Positions 6,476 through 14,106 of a stretch of 39,683 nt of DNA are shown piece by piece. The stretch comes from a virus. The translations under genes were made by a program, and so were the position numbers. Under the pieces are notes generated by a model that made no database searches, had not been told where the DNA came from, and worked only from the letters and a program-made list of their open reading frames with translations. The number at the start of each line of letters is the position of its first letter. Within the stretch, counting starts at the first letter, position 1. The stretch is taken from IMG/VR virus record IMGVR_UViG_3300012964_000024, positions 1-39,683 of that record. One strand, given 5' to 3'.

Positions 6476-7401
6476 TAGAATTCTCCACTGGTTGTTGAGA
6501 TACCTGCTTTAGGCAAATGTTTATTAATCGTAGTTAATATATCTTGCTCGCTACTTGAATTAATAAGTAATTTTGAAATTGAGTTTCGAGCAATCTGTTC
6601 ACATAATGTTAAATCAATGTCGGAATGTGTTAACGGAAAATAGGGCAAAATCTCAGACAAGATAACTGTATAAGGGCGAGTAAAAAAGAATTTATAAAAA
6701 TCAGCCTCAGAGTATTGTTTAACTGTTCTGAATAATGCTAAAACTACTTTTATCCATGAGTATAGAGTTTCAACATCATTAGTTCCATAATGATGCCTAA
6801 ATTCAATGCTTCCCTTTTCTCTTATACTTCGTACATTCATTGCCTCATACTTAGCACCACTACTAATTGAATTAATCACATCAGCTTCATTTATATTTTG
6901 CATAAAAAGGGAAGATAATCGCTTTATACCTGAGTTATTTTTATAATAAGGAATACAATAACTATTATTCTCTCTTCCATGACCAATGTAATTAAAGATA
7001 TATGGCTCTAAAGCCAAATAATACAGGATTAATGTACGCAATTGCAATAAATTTAAAAACCTAGTGTCACAATGAATATGTACTGACGTTCTTTCAGAAT
7101 AATCTGGATTAATATTATTATTTACAAAGACATTATTAAGTTCCTCTAATGCCGCTCTAATGTCTCCTCCTCGTAACATCACTGATACGAATTCAGTGCC
7201 ATAGTTTCTTAAACTTCCATCTGTGGTTACGTCCCAGTAGTTAAGTAAAATATTTAAATCCTCGTTAACTATCTGAATATTCTCAGCCTCGATTTCAATT
7301 CCCACGTATTTATCAGACATAGGAAGAGAATGATCTACCTGAAACTGTCTCGCATCTGGCCTGCGATTAAACAAATTACCTAACGGTTTATCTAATTTCA
7401 T
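6475..7401 (-). CDS. Amidoligase (Amidoligase_2 family)
   Basis: The protein has 308 residues with the family's glutamine-synthetase-fold signature: YVGIEIEAE (32-40), TTDGSLR (59-65), TEFVS (69-73), SVHIHCD (106-112), NNSYCIPYY (145-153) and GSIEFRHHYG (197-206). These enzymes are predicted to form amide bonds between a carboxylate and an amine using ATP. Its start overlaps the 435-residue gene by 14 bases and its stop overlaps the class II amidotransferase ATG, so all three are probably co-translated. The substrate is unknown. Family assignment is from motif recognition. Confidence 0.85.
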   Translation of the reverse strand: MKLDKPLGNLFNRRPDARQFQVDHSLPMSDKYVGIEIEAENIQIVNEDLNILLNYWDVTTDGSLRNYGTEFVSVMLRGGDIRAALEELNNVFVNNNINPDYSERTSVHIHCDTRFLNLLQLRTLILYYLALEPYIFNYIGHGRENNSYCIPYYKNNSGIKRLSSLFMQNINEADVINSISSGAKYEAMNVRSIREKGSIEFRHHYGTNDVETLYSWIKVVLALFRTVKQYSEADFYKFFFTRPYTVILSEILPYFPLTHSDIDLTLCEQIARNSISKLLINSSSEQDILTTINKHLPKAGISTTSGEF

Positions 7402-8695
7402 ACGGCACCATCTGAGACAACATATGTTTATGTGGACTAAAGGGTTGATAAACTTTTAAATATGATTCTGATTTATGTAATTCTCCTATACATTTGTCCA
7501 TGTATAATAGAAAATATTTATGAGTTTGTTTATGATTTCTTTTAACTAGGACAATCTCTGGAGTTAAAATGATAAATGAATCTTTATCCCCTAAACCTTG
7601 TTCTATAGTTTTATATTGACGTGTTAAGTAGTCTCGAACAATGTCCTGTGTAAACATTGATCGTGATAAATATTGCCCTTCAGTAGTTGAAAAGTCCAAC
7701 ATCATTCGGACATTATTCGGAGAGAGCGCTCGCAAATACGTACCTGGAACATACTCTGCATAAACAAGCCTGGCAGCAGTGCTAGTTATAACCCATCCTA
7801 ATGGAGAATTAAAAAATACATGCTTTTCTTCAGAATAGGGCTCTGTTATTGTTTTAGCAGATTTTCCCGGAATATATAACTCATACTGAATATGTACTCC
7901 ATTTATATCATTAATAAATCCTGTAACATAAAATATATGAGTATTTTTTATAACTCCATAACAGGAACGATATCTGATAGAAAGATTGTGTGCTACATCG
8001 TTCGCTGCGTGGGAACTAGGTCGTCTACGAAGATTATCAGTCTCTACAGAAAATGAATTAGTATTAGTTTCCTCATTTCTATTCAATCGAACCCTATATT
8101 GTGAACTAGGTACTACCTGAGAAGCTAACTCAATAGGTTCTGTGGAAATATACGTGCTGAAGTACTCGTTCACCAATCGGGCCATGATGGCCGCTAGAGC
8201 TTCTACTCTTATTCCAATAAGTGTATTACTTCCTCCATTATCTCTACTATAAACATTTGTATAATTAGAGATTACCCTATGTAATAAATATTTTTCTCCG
8301 TCTGCCAATAAGGGTGCTGTTAAAATTGAGATACTTATTTCATATTGATTTGATGCTGGAATATTTTGTTCTGATGTCAAACTATTATACATAGATAAGT
8401 ATTCCATGTATCCTGTTACTCCGATTACATCACCTAATGCCGCTCCACTAATCTGGATATTACACTCTATCATACATTGACGTATAGTACTATTTCTATC
8501 CCAATGAGCAAACTGGGACGGACTGGCATCTAGATAAGACCTACGTAATACCCAATATAAACAATCGAAGGGAATTGACTCGACGCCGCCCTCGACAGAT
8601 ATTTCTATAAGACGATTTCTGACATTAGGATCAGTAAATACATATTCCCATAAACGATTTGCTACTACAGTTTCATCAGGAGTAATAGGACGCAT
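7388..8695 (-). CDS. Unrecognised 435-residue protein of the amide-ligase cluster
   Basis: It starts at an ATG at 8695, two bases after the COOH-NH2 ligase stop, and overlaps the amidoligase by 14 bases, so it is embedded in the cluster. The N-terminal half is helical; the C-terminal half looks rich in beta strands (YGVIKNTHIFYVTGFIND, ILTPEIVLVKRNHKQTHKYF). No signal peptide or membrane segment is visible. I do not recognise a family. Its fixed position between two ligases suggests it is a scaffold, an acceptor substrate or a further enzyme of the pathway; this is inference from context only. Confidence 0.75.
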   Translation of the reverse strand: MRPITPDETVVANRLWEYVFTDPNVRNRLIEISVEGGVESIPFDCLYWVLRRSYLDASPSQFAHWDRNSTIRQCMIECNIQISGAALGDVIGVTGYMEYLSMYNSLTSEQNIPASNQYEISISILTAPLLADGEKYLLHRVISNYTNVYSRDNGGSNTLIGIRVEALAAIMARLVNEYFSTYISTEPIELASQVVPSSQYRVRLNRNEETNTNSFSVETDNLRRRPSSHAANDVAHNLSIRYRSCYGVIKNTHIFYVTGFINDINGVHIQYELYIPGKSAKTITEPYSEEKHVFFNSPLGWVITSTAARLVYAEYVPGTYLRALSPNNVRMMLDFSTTEGQYLSRSMFTQDIVRDYLTRQYKTIEQGLGDKDSFIILTPEIVLVKRNHKQTHKYFLLYMDKCIGELHKSESYLKVYQPFSPHKHMLSQMVPYEIR

Positions 8696-8697
8696 TT

Positions 8698-9492
8698 TTA
8701 ATACTCCAAAGCAGGATGTAGAGGAAATTCTAAACTCTTACGTAAAGTTTTTAAAAACTTAGATGCTTGGGATTTATTATTGCTATTTATAAGAGTAACA
8801 ATATCTTCTGTTATATAATATTTGTGCAAGTCTTTATAGTTAAGTGCAACAAACATGGCTGAATCAAACATCCATTTTCGTCCAGCAGCAGTGTGCGCCC
8901 AAAAGTTTGAAGGAGTACGCCATTCTACTCCATATGGTTTAAATCGCATTGCGCCTGCTTTACCGTATAAAATCTTTCTTCGGATATCCTTATCGACTAA
9001 GACAGATTGCGTTCCGATAAATGCATCCATACAACGAATTAACTCAAAGCCATCTTTAACCGATAGCTTTGGAATACCTACATGAACATGGCCTCCAGCC
9101 GATCTAAGTCGGGCCAGATTGCCCGTAGGCTTTGTAAATTTATTAACCATGTGTGTCCAAGCATTATAGTCTGGATCACATCCAAATTCTTTAGCTAACG
9201 GATGCCGCAATTCTTTTTCAGAAAACAACATAGATGCAGCAGTAGAAAGAGATAGAAAAGGAGGCAATCTATTTTTTAATTCTTGTACAACAGTTTGAAT
9301 ATTAGTTTCCCAGGCACTAGAATCTTGTGCTGGATAAATATTAATTTCTGCTAACACATTATCTTCCTGTAGTGCTCCTAGATGGCACGGACTGGGACTA
9401 GTCTTGCTCCCTCCTACAAAACCAATTGCAGATACAGGAACCTTGCCTTTAACTAAAATAAATTCAACATCATTACCGATTGTAATATGCAT
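8698..9492 (-). CDS. phiEco32-type COOH-NH2 ligase
   Basis: The protein has 264 residues with motifs of the phage COOH.NH2 ligase type 2 family: TIGNDVEFIL (4-13), EDNVLAEINIYPA (43-55), GCDPDYNAW, LRSAGGHVHVGI (129-140) and AMRFKPYGVEWRTPS (181-195). The Glu and His residues in these motifs match the metal/ATP site of the glutamine-synthetase-like fold. It should couple a carboxyl to an amino group with ATP hydrolysis. It is separated by only two bases from each neighbouring gene in the cluster. The substrate is unknown. Confidence 0.88.
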   Translation of the reverse strand: MHITIGNDVEFILVKGKVPVSAIGFVGGSKTSPSPCHLGALQEDNVLAEINIYPAQDSSAWETNIQTVVQELKNRLPPFLSLSTAASMLFSEKELRHPLAKEFGCDPDYNAWTHMVNKFTKPTGNLARLRSAGGHVHVGIPKLSVKDGFELIRCMDAFIGTQSVLVDKDIRRKILYGKAGAMRFKPYGVEWRTPSNFWAHTAAGRKWMFDSAMFVALNYKDLHKYYITEDIVTLINSNNKSQASKFLKTLRKSLEFPLHPALEY

Positions 9493-9494
9493 GA

Positions 9495-10421
9495 TTATTT
9501 CTCCAGTTTATAAATATGATTTACTACTTGTTGCAATTTATTATATATTTCATAAGATTTTTCTAGTTTTCTAAAAAGACGCTCTCCTTCTATATATATC
9601 GTCTTATATGGATATAGACTATATAGACCATCCAATACATTTTTGTAAGATTCTAAAGGCCGGAGTATGCCTGCCCTCTCTGCTGGTCGTGTGAGATTAT
9701 TGGGAAAATTCAGTACTACAGAGGCTACCTGATCATTGAGCCTTTTTACAGTGGTTATTAATCCCATTGGACTATGTATACCCAAAAAATAAGTATGCAG
9801 ATTACTAATGTCTGGAGTATACTTTATTCCCTTTGTATCGCTGGATAATCGTCCTGTTACATGGTCTTGGTAAAGAGTAAATTTACTTGAAGGATCAGTT
9901 ACATAACCGCTCTGTAAGCTAGCAGTTAATGACACATATTCTGGAGATGTTCTAACTGGATCATTTTCATCTATTTTTGAATATCCAGTAAATGTTTTTC
10001 TCATATCTTGTGTAAAGAGCCAAAATAAGGCAGGAACTTTATAATCATTCTTAGTAATCTTAAAAATCATTGTACTAATTGGACGAGAATCAAAGTCATC
10101 ATAATCTTTCACATCAGATTCATATTTTAATTCTTCATTTTCTATATGAAAAACATCAAACATCCAGTTCCATTTCTTTTTAAATGTATTAAAAACTACT
10201 TGAGTAATAGGTGAGGGCATTACTAAAGCGCATGTGATATAAGGTACATTTTCTGAAAATAAGTAATCATGTGCCTTAGTGAGAAAGTAGTCTCGACACG
10301 TGCCATAAAAAAAGTCAGTTTGAGTATATCCCAATTTATCCTCATTAACTATCATAAAATTATTTACGATATTCTCTTGATATACACCTCTTCCTTCAGA
10401 ACGTATCAATAGCCTTTTCAT
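9495..10421 (-). CDS. Unrecognised 308-residue protein of the amide-ligase cluster
   Basis: The ATG at 10421 has its AGGA ribosome site inside a TTAATC palindrome (10424-10439). The sequence includes NVPYITCALVMPSPITQVVF, aromatic-rich stretches (WNWMFDVFHI, ALFWLFTQDM) and NFPNNLTRPAERAGILRPLESY. The C-terminus is a coiled helix (RLFRKLEKSYEIYNKLQQVV). No known catalytic motif, signal peptide or membrane helix is evident. It lies between the ATP-grasp ligase and the COOH-NH2 ligase with 2-3 base spacers, so it probably works in the same pathway. Confidence 0.75.
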   Translation of the reverse strand: MKRLLIRSEGRGVYQENIVNNFMIVNEDKLGYTQTDFFYGTCRDYFLTKAHDYLFSENVPYITCALVMPSPITQVVFNTFKKKWNWMFDVFHIENEELKYESDVKDYDDFDSRPISTMIFKITKNDYKVPALFWLFTQDMRKTFTGYSKIDENDPVRTSPEYVSLTASLQSGYVTDPSSKFTLYQDHVTGRLSSDTKGIKYTPDISNLHTYFLGIHSPMGLITTVKRLNDQVASVVLNFPNNLTRPAERAGILRPLESYKNVLDGLYSLYPYKTIYIEGERLFRKLEKSYEIYNKLQQVVNHIYKLEK

Positions 10422-10423
10422 TA

Positions 10424-10439
10424 GTTAATCCTGATTAAG
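10424..10439. promoter_or_regulatory. TTAATC palindrome, site 2
   Basis: It reads GTTAATCCTGATTAAG, core TTAATC-CT-GATTAA. It covers the stop of the ATP-grasp gene and the Shine-Dalgarno AGGA of the gene starting at 10421, so a bound protein or an RNA hairpin here could affect translation as well as transcription. Confidence 0.55.
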
Positions 10440-11222
10440 TAAATTGATAATGGCGTTTGCATAGCTATTTATTGTTTGCCCTTCAAGCCCAGGAGCAGTA
10501 TTAATTTCAAGTGCGTAAGCTTTATTCCTCTTATCAACAATAATATCCACAGCCCCAAAATCAAGGCCCAAAACAGAGACAGCAGACATAGCAAGAGACA
10601 ATATAGTATTGTCAGGCGAACAGTTCTCGCGGGCAAAGATCCATCCATTATTATGGCTTCTAATCCGTTTATTAATTGTTTTCGACTGCATTGCTTCCCT
10701 ACTCTTTCTTTTGCGTTGTGCATCTATCACCTTCCCACGAAATACATGAATACGATACTCTACTATCTTTGGAATGTATTGTACATATAGTTTGATAGGA
10801 TCATCCGCCCATTCCATATTTTCAATATCAAATAAGTCTTGAAAATAATAACATCCTTCGCCACTATGTCCCTTTAATTTTGTCCGTGCCATTACCGGAA
10901 CATTCCAAGATTTTGCGGTTTCTATATCAGTGGTCCATTTTGGAATGTCCCTAAATCTTGCGTGATTAAATTTTCTGAAAGTTTCTAGTTTATCTACCGC
11001 TGTTTTCACAGAAGTTGGAAGATTAACACAATTAGTAAAGTCCCACTCTGGAAGATTACTGTTACCCCAATTGATGATTAAATCAGACCATCGAGGTTTA
11101 TAATTTCCGTCGGGATAAACACGCAAAACTTTTCCTTCAAATTGTTTCTGTATTTCTTTTTGTAAAAGAGTCACAGAGGCAGAAGCAATATTGTAAGGAT
11201 AAAAAATAATTCTTTTATACAT
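10425..11222 (-). CDS. ATP-grasp ligase, RimK-like
   Basis: The protein has 265 residues. The C-terminal two thirds match ATP-grasp enzymes: VMARTKLKGHSGEG (110-123, nucleotide-binding loop), KLYVQYIPKIVEYRIHVFRG (144-163), NNGWIF, and the metal-binding VDIIVDKRNKAYALEINTAPGL (225-246). RimK-type enzymes join amino acids to carboxyl groups through an acylphosphate. The N-terminal segment (FYPYNIASAS...LIINWGN) resembles the pre-ATP-grasp domain. The start overlaps the class I amidotransferase by 8 bases. With the two COOH-NH2 ligases it gives this phage three peptide/amide-bond-forming enzymes. Confidence 0.87.
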   Translation of the reverse strand: MYKRIIFYPYNIASASVTLLQKEIQKQFEGKVLRVYPDGNYKPRWSDLIINWGNSNLPEWDFTNCVNLPTSVKTAVDKLETFRKFNHARFRDIPKWTTDIETAKSWNVPVMARTKLKGHSGEGCYYFQDLFDIENMEWADDPIKLYVQYIPKIVEYRIHVFRGKVIDAQRKRKSREAMQSKTINKRIRSHNNGWIFARENCSPDNTILSLAMSAVSVLGLDFGAVDIIVDKRNKAYALEINTAPGLEGQTINSYANAIINLLNQD

Positions 11223-11862
11223 GAATATACTCCTTTATAGCGTAATCAACAAAATCTAACGCTAAACGAAATCTCTTTTCACTAAAATTCATCATCTCTG
11301 GATGCCACTGAACTCCCAAACTATTGATTTTAGGAAAAAAAATAGCCTCTGGTTCTATGACAGTATTTGTTTGCTTAAAAGCAATATTTTCTGCGTATGC
11401 TAGAACTTTTTGTTCTTTTGTAGGAATACACATTTGATGGTGCAGACTATTTACCGGGAAAACAGTATATTTCCATGTGTCGTTAGCAACGACTTTGACT
11501 AGATGGCCGCCTACATGATTATTGACATGGGGAATAAGTGTACCACCAGTGAGTGCAGTAAGAAGCTGCATACCTCTGCAAATACCAAACATGGGAACTT
11601 TATGTTCTACAGCCCATAAAAACCATGATTTTTCCCATTCATCTCGTAGAGAACTACACTGTATGTATGAATAAGTTTCCCCATACATAGAGGGACATAA
11701 GTCCTGTCCTCCAGTAAACAACAAAAGACCAGGAACGGGATAAGTAGAGTTTGGTAAGTCATTAATTCCCAAACCAACTACTCGCTGAAAATTCTTTCCA
11801 AAAGTGCGGTGGAGAAGAAAATTAGCAGTGTGTTTATTTCCTAGAACGTACACCGTCTTCAT
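11215..11862 (-). CDS. Class I glutamine amidotransferase / C26-type hydrolase
   Basis: The protein has 215 residues. It shows the class I glutaminase triad: Cys95 in FGICRGMQLL, and His187 with Glu189 in LGVQWHPEM. FTGGQDLCPSMYGE (49-62) and NSLHHQ are typical of the gamma-glutamyl-GABA hydrolase (PuuD-like) branch. It may hydrolyse gamma-glutamyl amides or supply ammonia from glutamine to the linked ligases. It is the first gene of the compact amide-ligase cluster, with an ATG at 11862 and its stop overlapping the ATP-grasp gene. Confidence 0.87.
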   Translation of the reverse strand: MKTVYVLGNKHTANFLLHRTFGKNFQRVVGLGINDLPNSTYPVPGLLLFTGGQDLCPSMYGETYSYIQCSSLRDEWEKSWFLWAVEHKVPMFGICRGMQLLTALTGGTLIPHVNNHVGGHLVKVVANDTWKYTVFPVNSLHHQMCIPTKEQKVLAYAENIAFKQTNTVIEPEAIFFPKINSLGVQWHPEMMNFSEKRFRLALDFVDYAIKEYIHV

Positions 11863-11925
11863 TTTGCTACCTATTAAATGAAATCATTAAAGGCATTGTG
11901 TATAAATCAATTGAAGCCAGACATA

Positions 11926-12010
11926 TGGTGCTCAAGGTCGGACTCGAACCGACACGCTAAAAAGCAACAGATTTTAAGTCTGTCATGTCTACCAATTCCA
12001 TCACAAGAGC
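11926..12010 (-). tRNA. tRNA-Leu(UAA)
   Basis: An 85-nt class II tRNA with encoded CCA. The minus strand starts GCTCTTGTGATGG. The anticodon stem ACAGA/TCTGT encloses the loop CTTAAAA, giving anticodon UAA. There is a 13-nt long variable arm, and the T arm is GTCGG-TTCGAGT-CCGAC. It aligns along its length with E. coli tRNA-Leu(UAA). Two U-U mismatches occur in the acceptor stem (positions 5-68 and 6-67). It would read UUA, a codon favoured by AT-rich phage genes. It lies within the leftward transcription unit between the amide-ligase cluster and small genes. Confidence 0.93.
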
Positions 12011-12016
12011 AAAAAT

Positions 12017-12301
12017 TTAACGAGCTTTATGTTGCTTAAAAGGCTTGTTCTTTTTTCCATTACATACATGATAAGGAAAATTATTTAAAGAACGACCTTT
12101 TCCCTCATGTTGCCAATCTGCACGAAGTTGTTGATTCTGTACTCGCCTCGCCCACGCTCCTGACTCTTTATCCCGCCGAGTTTTACCGGGACGTGCAATA
12201 AATCCCTCTACATGATGCTTGTGCCTTACCGGCACAAAAAGACGCACGCTGGAATGCAGTTTACCAGTTTCTTTACGAACATCTTCCACGTAATGTTTCA
12301 T
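12017..12301 (-). CDS. Basic hypothetical protein, 94 residues
   Basis: It starts at an ATG at 12301 with AAGGA about 8 bases upstream. The product is strongly basic and His-rich (VRHKHHVEGFIARPGKTRRDKE...GKKNKPFKQHKAR), consistent with nucleic-acid binding. It has no recognised domain. It ends 6 bases before the mature tRNA sequence in the direction of transcription, so the mRNA and tRNA are probably processed from one transcript. Confidence 0.62.
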   Translation of the reverse strand: MKHYVEDVRKETGKLHSSVRLFVPVRHKHHVEGFIARPGKTRRDKESGAWARRVQNQQLRADWQHEGKGRSLNNFPYHVCNGKKNKPFKQHKAR

Positions 12302-12313
12302 TGGATTATCCTT

Positions 12314-12508
12314 CTATGCAGGAAGTTTAACTAACCATTCAGAATGAATAGCTCCGAGAATAACAACATTTGGCTCATCAATCAAACGTACTGATATGAT
12401 AGACATACTGCCGCCCTCGTAATTATCTTTTCTTCGTACCTTAACTGTGCCTCGTTTCTGGAAATTGATAAATTGAGCCGGACTGAACATAGAATCAGCA
12501 TGAGGCAT
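12314..12508 (-). CDS. Hypothetical protein, 64 residues
   Basis: The ATG at 12508 has an AGGAGG ribosome site 5 bases upstream. The product begins MPHADSMFSPAQFINFQKRG and is followed by a predicted small beta domain (TVKVRRKDNYEGGSMSIISVRLID, PNVVILGAIHSEWLVKLPA). No signal peptide. Unknown function; probably a small early protein. Confidence 0.62.
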   Translation of the reverse strand: MPHADSMFSPAQFINFQKRGTVKVRRKDNYEGGSMSIISVRLIDEPNVVILGAIHSEWLVKLPA

Positions 12509-12598
12509 AAATCCTCCTAAAGATATACTAGCCTATAATAAAAGTTTTTGTATGATAATTTCCTGTTCCAAAACAAAAATTTATATTCTTCAGTAATT

Positions 12599-12748
12599 TC
12601 AGGACATTCCATACATTCTCATGTCTGAATGCCGGCTTCTTGACATATTTAAAACTGAACCACAATCGGGACAAATACCATTCTGTATACAAAAATCTCT
12701 TTTTTTACTTTGTTTGTGGACTTTTAGTGCTTTTTCGTATGCATTCAT
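12599..12748 (-). CDS. Small zinc-ribbon-like protein, 49 residues (possibly frameshifted)
   Basis: The ATG at 12748 is preceded by GGAG with an 8-base spacer. The product has CIQNGICPDCGSVL, half of a zinc ribbon, and stops after RMYGMS. In the next frame, reading continues M-E-C-P-E-I-T-E-E-Y for about 30 more codons. That would add a further Cys and a typical acidic tail. The gene may therefore be frameshifted, slippery or mis-sequenced. Confidence 0.5.
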   Translation of the reverse strand: MNAYEKALKVHKQSKKRDFCIQNGICPDCGSVLNMSRSRHSDMRMYGMS

Positions 12749-12759
12749 TATTTAATCTC

Positions 12760-13017
12760 CTATTTAACTCTGTGCCATATTCCCCGAACTTTTACGAAGT
12801 GTGCAGGGCGTTTACCTAAAGTCTTTCCATATTGTTTTCCATCTTTCAGGTATCCTTTCAAATCCAAAAGCTTTACATCTCCGGTCCACATCAAACAGGT
12901 CTGATTATGGAAAGTAATCCGATTAGAATTTGAAAAAATACCGAATCCTGCATCATGCTTTGGAAAGCGACTTTTCAGTGATGCTGCTGGACTTGGAGGA
13001 CGTAAAGTAGGATGCAT
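12760..13017 (-). CDS. Hypothetical basic protein, 85 residues
   Basis: I chose the ATG at 13017, preceded by AAAGGT at 6 bases, over a TTG at 13032. The product begins MHPTLRPPSPAASLKSRFP and has NRITFHNQTCLMWTGDVKLLDLKGYL and a basic end, KVRGIWHRVK. The alternation of hydrophobic and charged residues suggests a small beta fold. A TTAATC palindrome and a TATAAC -10-like hexamer lie just upstream, so it is probably the first gene of a regulated unit. No family recognised. Confidence 0.6.
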   Translation of the reverse strand: MHPTLRPPSPAASLKSRFPKHDAGFGIFSNSNRITFHNQTCLMWTGDVKLLDLKGYLKDGKQYGKTLGKRPAHFVKVRGIWHRVK

Positions 13018-13039
13018 ATATTTACCTTTCAATAAAATA

Positions 13040-13055
13040 GTTAATCTAGATTAAC
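13040..13055. promoter_or_regulatory. TTAATC palindrome, site 3
   Basis: Perfect 16-bp GTTAATCTAGATTAAC, identical to site 1. On the minus strand it lies 13 bases downstream of a TATAAC hexamer (13069-13074) and 22 bases upstream of the ATG at 13017. That is where a repressor would block early elongation. Confidence 0.7.
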
Positions 13056-13095
13056 AAAAGATAGTGATGTTATACTCTGAAGCATGCTACTGCGA

Positions 13096-13722
13096 TTAGA
13101 ATGATACCTTAGTTTCAAACACATAAGCATCACTAGAAACAAATGGCAATCCGTCTTTATGGGAATCAATTTTAAAATAGCTTATTCCAAAGTCCAAATT
13201 GCCCACTCTATACCCAAGACCCAACATAGGTCTAACCTCAAGCTGAGTAGAATGTGTTTCTGTTCCTAGATAATTTCCGTCTATATCGGAAAATTCCACT
13301 TTCCACATTTGTTTATATACAAACAGTCCTACTTTTCCGTAAAGACTGCCAATAGGCAAGTAAGACTCTTTAGAAACAGAAAACAATCCTCCTGTAATAT
13401 TTCCATTTCCAATCAGTCTGTACAGATGCGATCCGTTGTGAGGATACCCATTATAGGTCGCATCAGCCTCAGCTACGCAAATTGTGTGTGCTTGTCCCAA
13501 AGAAACAAATTCTGCTTCATATCTTAGGTCATGCCTTTTAAAACTTACTCCCACACTAAGTGTACTAGCTTGTAAATCAAGAGAATAGGGGTATCCTTTT
13601 TGATAGTATATCCCATTTTGTGGCTTGGAGTAGTTTGTAATGCCTGTACCTATATCAAAATCAAGGGCTAGAGCATTATAACTGCAAAACAACAAGAAAA
13701 CTGCAAGCATTAGATTACGCAT
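13096..13722 (-). CDS. Phage-encoded outer-membrane beta-barrel protein
   Basis: The protein has 208 residues from an ATG at 13722 (GAGGAGG upstream). A signal peptide, MRNLMLAVFLLFCSYNALA, is followed by amphipathic strands alternating with short turns (FDIGTGITNY, LSVGVSFKRHDLRYEAEF, YGKVGLFVYKQMWKVEF, RPMLGLGYRVGNLDFGISYF). The last strand ends VFETKVSF. A C-terminal Phe with alternating hydrophobics is the signal recognised by the BAM machinery. It should fold into the host outer membrane as a barrel of about 8 strands, as Lom-type or OmpW-like proteins do. Possible roles are superinfection exclusion or surface remodelling; those are inferences. Confidence 0.78.
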   Translation of the reverse strand: MRNLMLAVFLLFCSYNALALDFDIGTGITNYSKPQNGIYYQKGYPYSLDLQASTLSVGVSFKRHDLRYEAEFVSLGQAHTICVAEADATYNGYPHNGSHLYRLIGNGNITGGLFSVSKESYLPIGSLYGKVGLFVYKQMWKVEFSDIDGNYLGTETHSTQLEVRPMLGLGYRVGNLDFGISYFKIDSHKDGLPFVSSDAYVFETKVSF

Positions 13723-13740
13723 AATTCCTCCTCAGCTTGC

Positions 13741-14106
13741 AATAGCACACATTCAGAGTATAACTCACTAGCTTCTGCTAGTTTGCCGGTATCGTCTAGG
13801 CATTTAAGACCCAGCCCAATACATTAAATGTGGCTGTCACTCCCCGGCGCGGCCTTAGCATCCCCTCGCTACTGTGCTACTGCACAAGATTCAGAAGCCA
13901 TTTTATCTAGCTTCCTTAATTACCTGTTTTAACAGGGTTCGGGGTTCCAGTCACTTTTTCAAGCTCTGGTTAGATATGTAGCAGGTCTAAGATAACTATC
14001 GAAACATTATCTATAACTTTTTCGGAACATTGCGTCCTAGCCGCTATATCTTTTTGCGTATGCCGTGGTTATTTCGTAAATACTCGGTATTTTGTCCCTG
14101 CAAAAA
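13741..14106 (-). ncRNA. Structured non-coding block with hairpin array
   Basis: About 370 bases lack a credible gene. They contain five consecutive perfect hairpins: CTAGC/GCTAG (13768-13781), CAGCC/GGCTG with nested ACAT/ATGT (13812-13836), TGTGC/GCACA (13873-13886), GAAGC/GCTTC (13894-13914) and CCTGTT/AACAGG (13923-13936). A GCAGG/CCTGC pair closes 13981-14101. The block is visibly less AT-rich than nearby genes. A TTGACT-N17-TATAGT promoter upstream would transcribe it leftward, as a separate RNA or as the leader of the outer-membrane protein gene. No known RNA family recognised. Confidence 0.45.

Noticed and set aside
13801-13880. Mini open frames of 10-21 codons on the minus strand
   Set aside because: Poor ribosome sites and no protein-like features; the hairpin array explains the block better.
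14044-14052. AAGATATAG on the minus strand, like the S element of group I introns
   Set aside because: No matching P, Q or R elements or P7 pairing nearby, and no interrupted gene around it.
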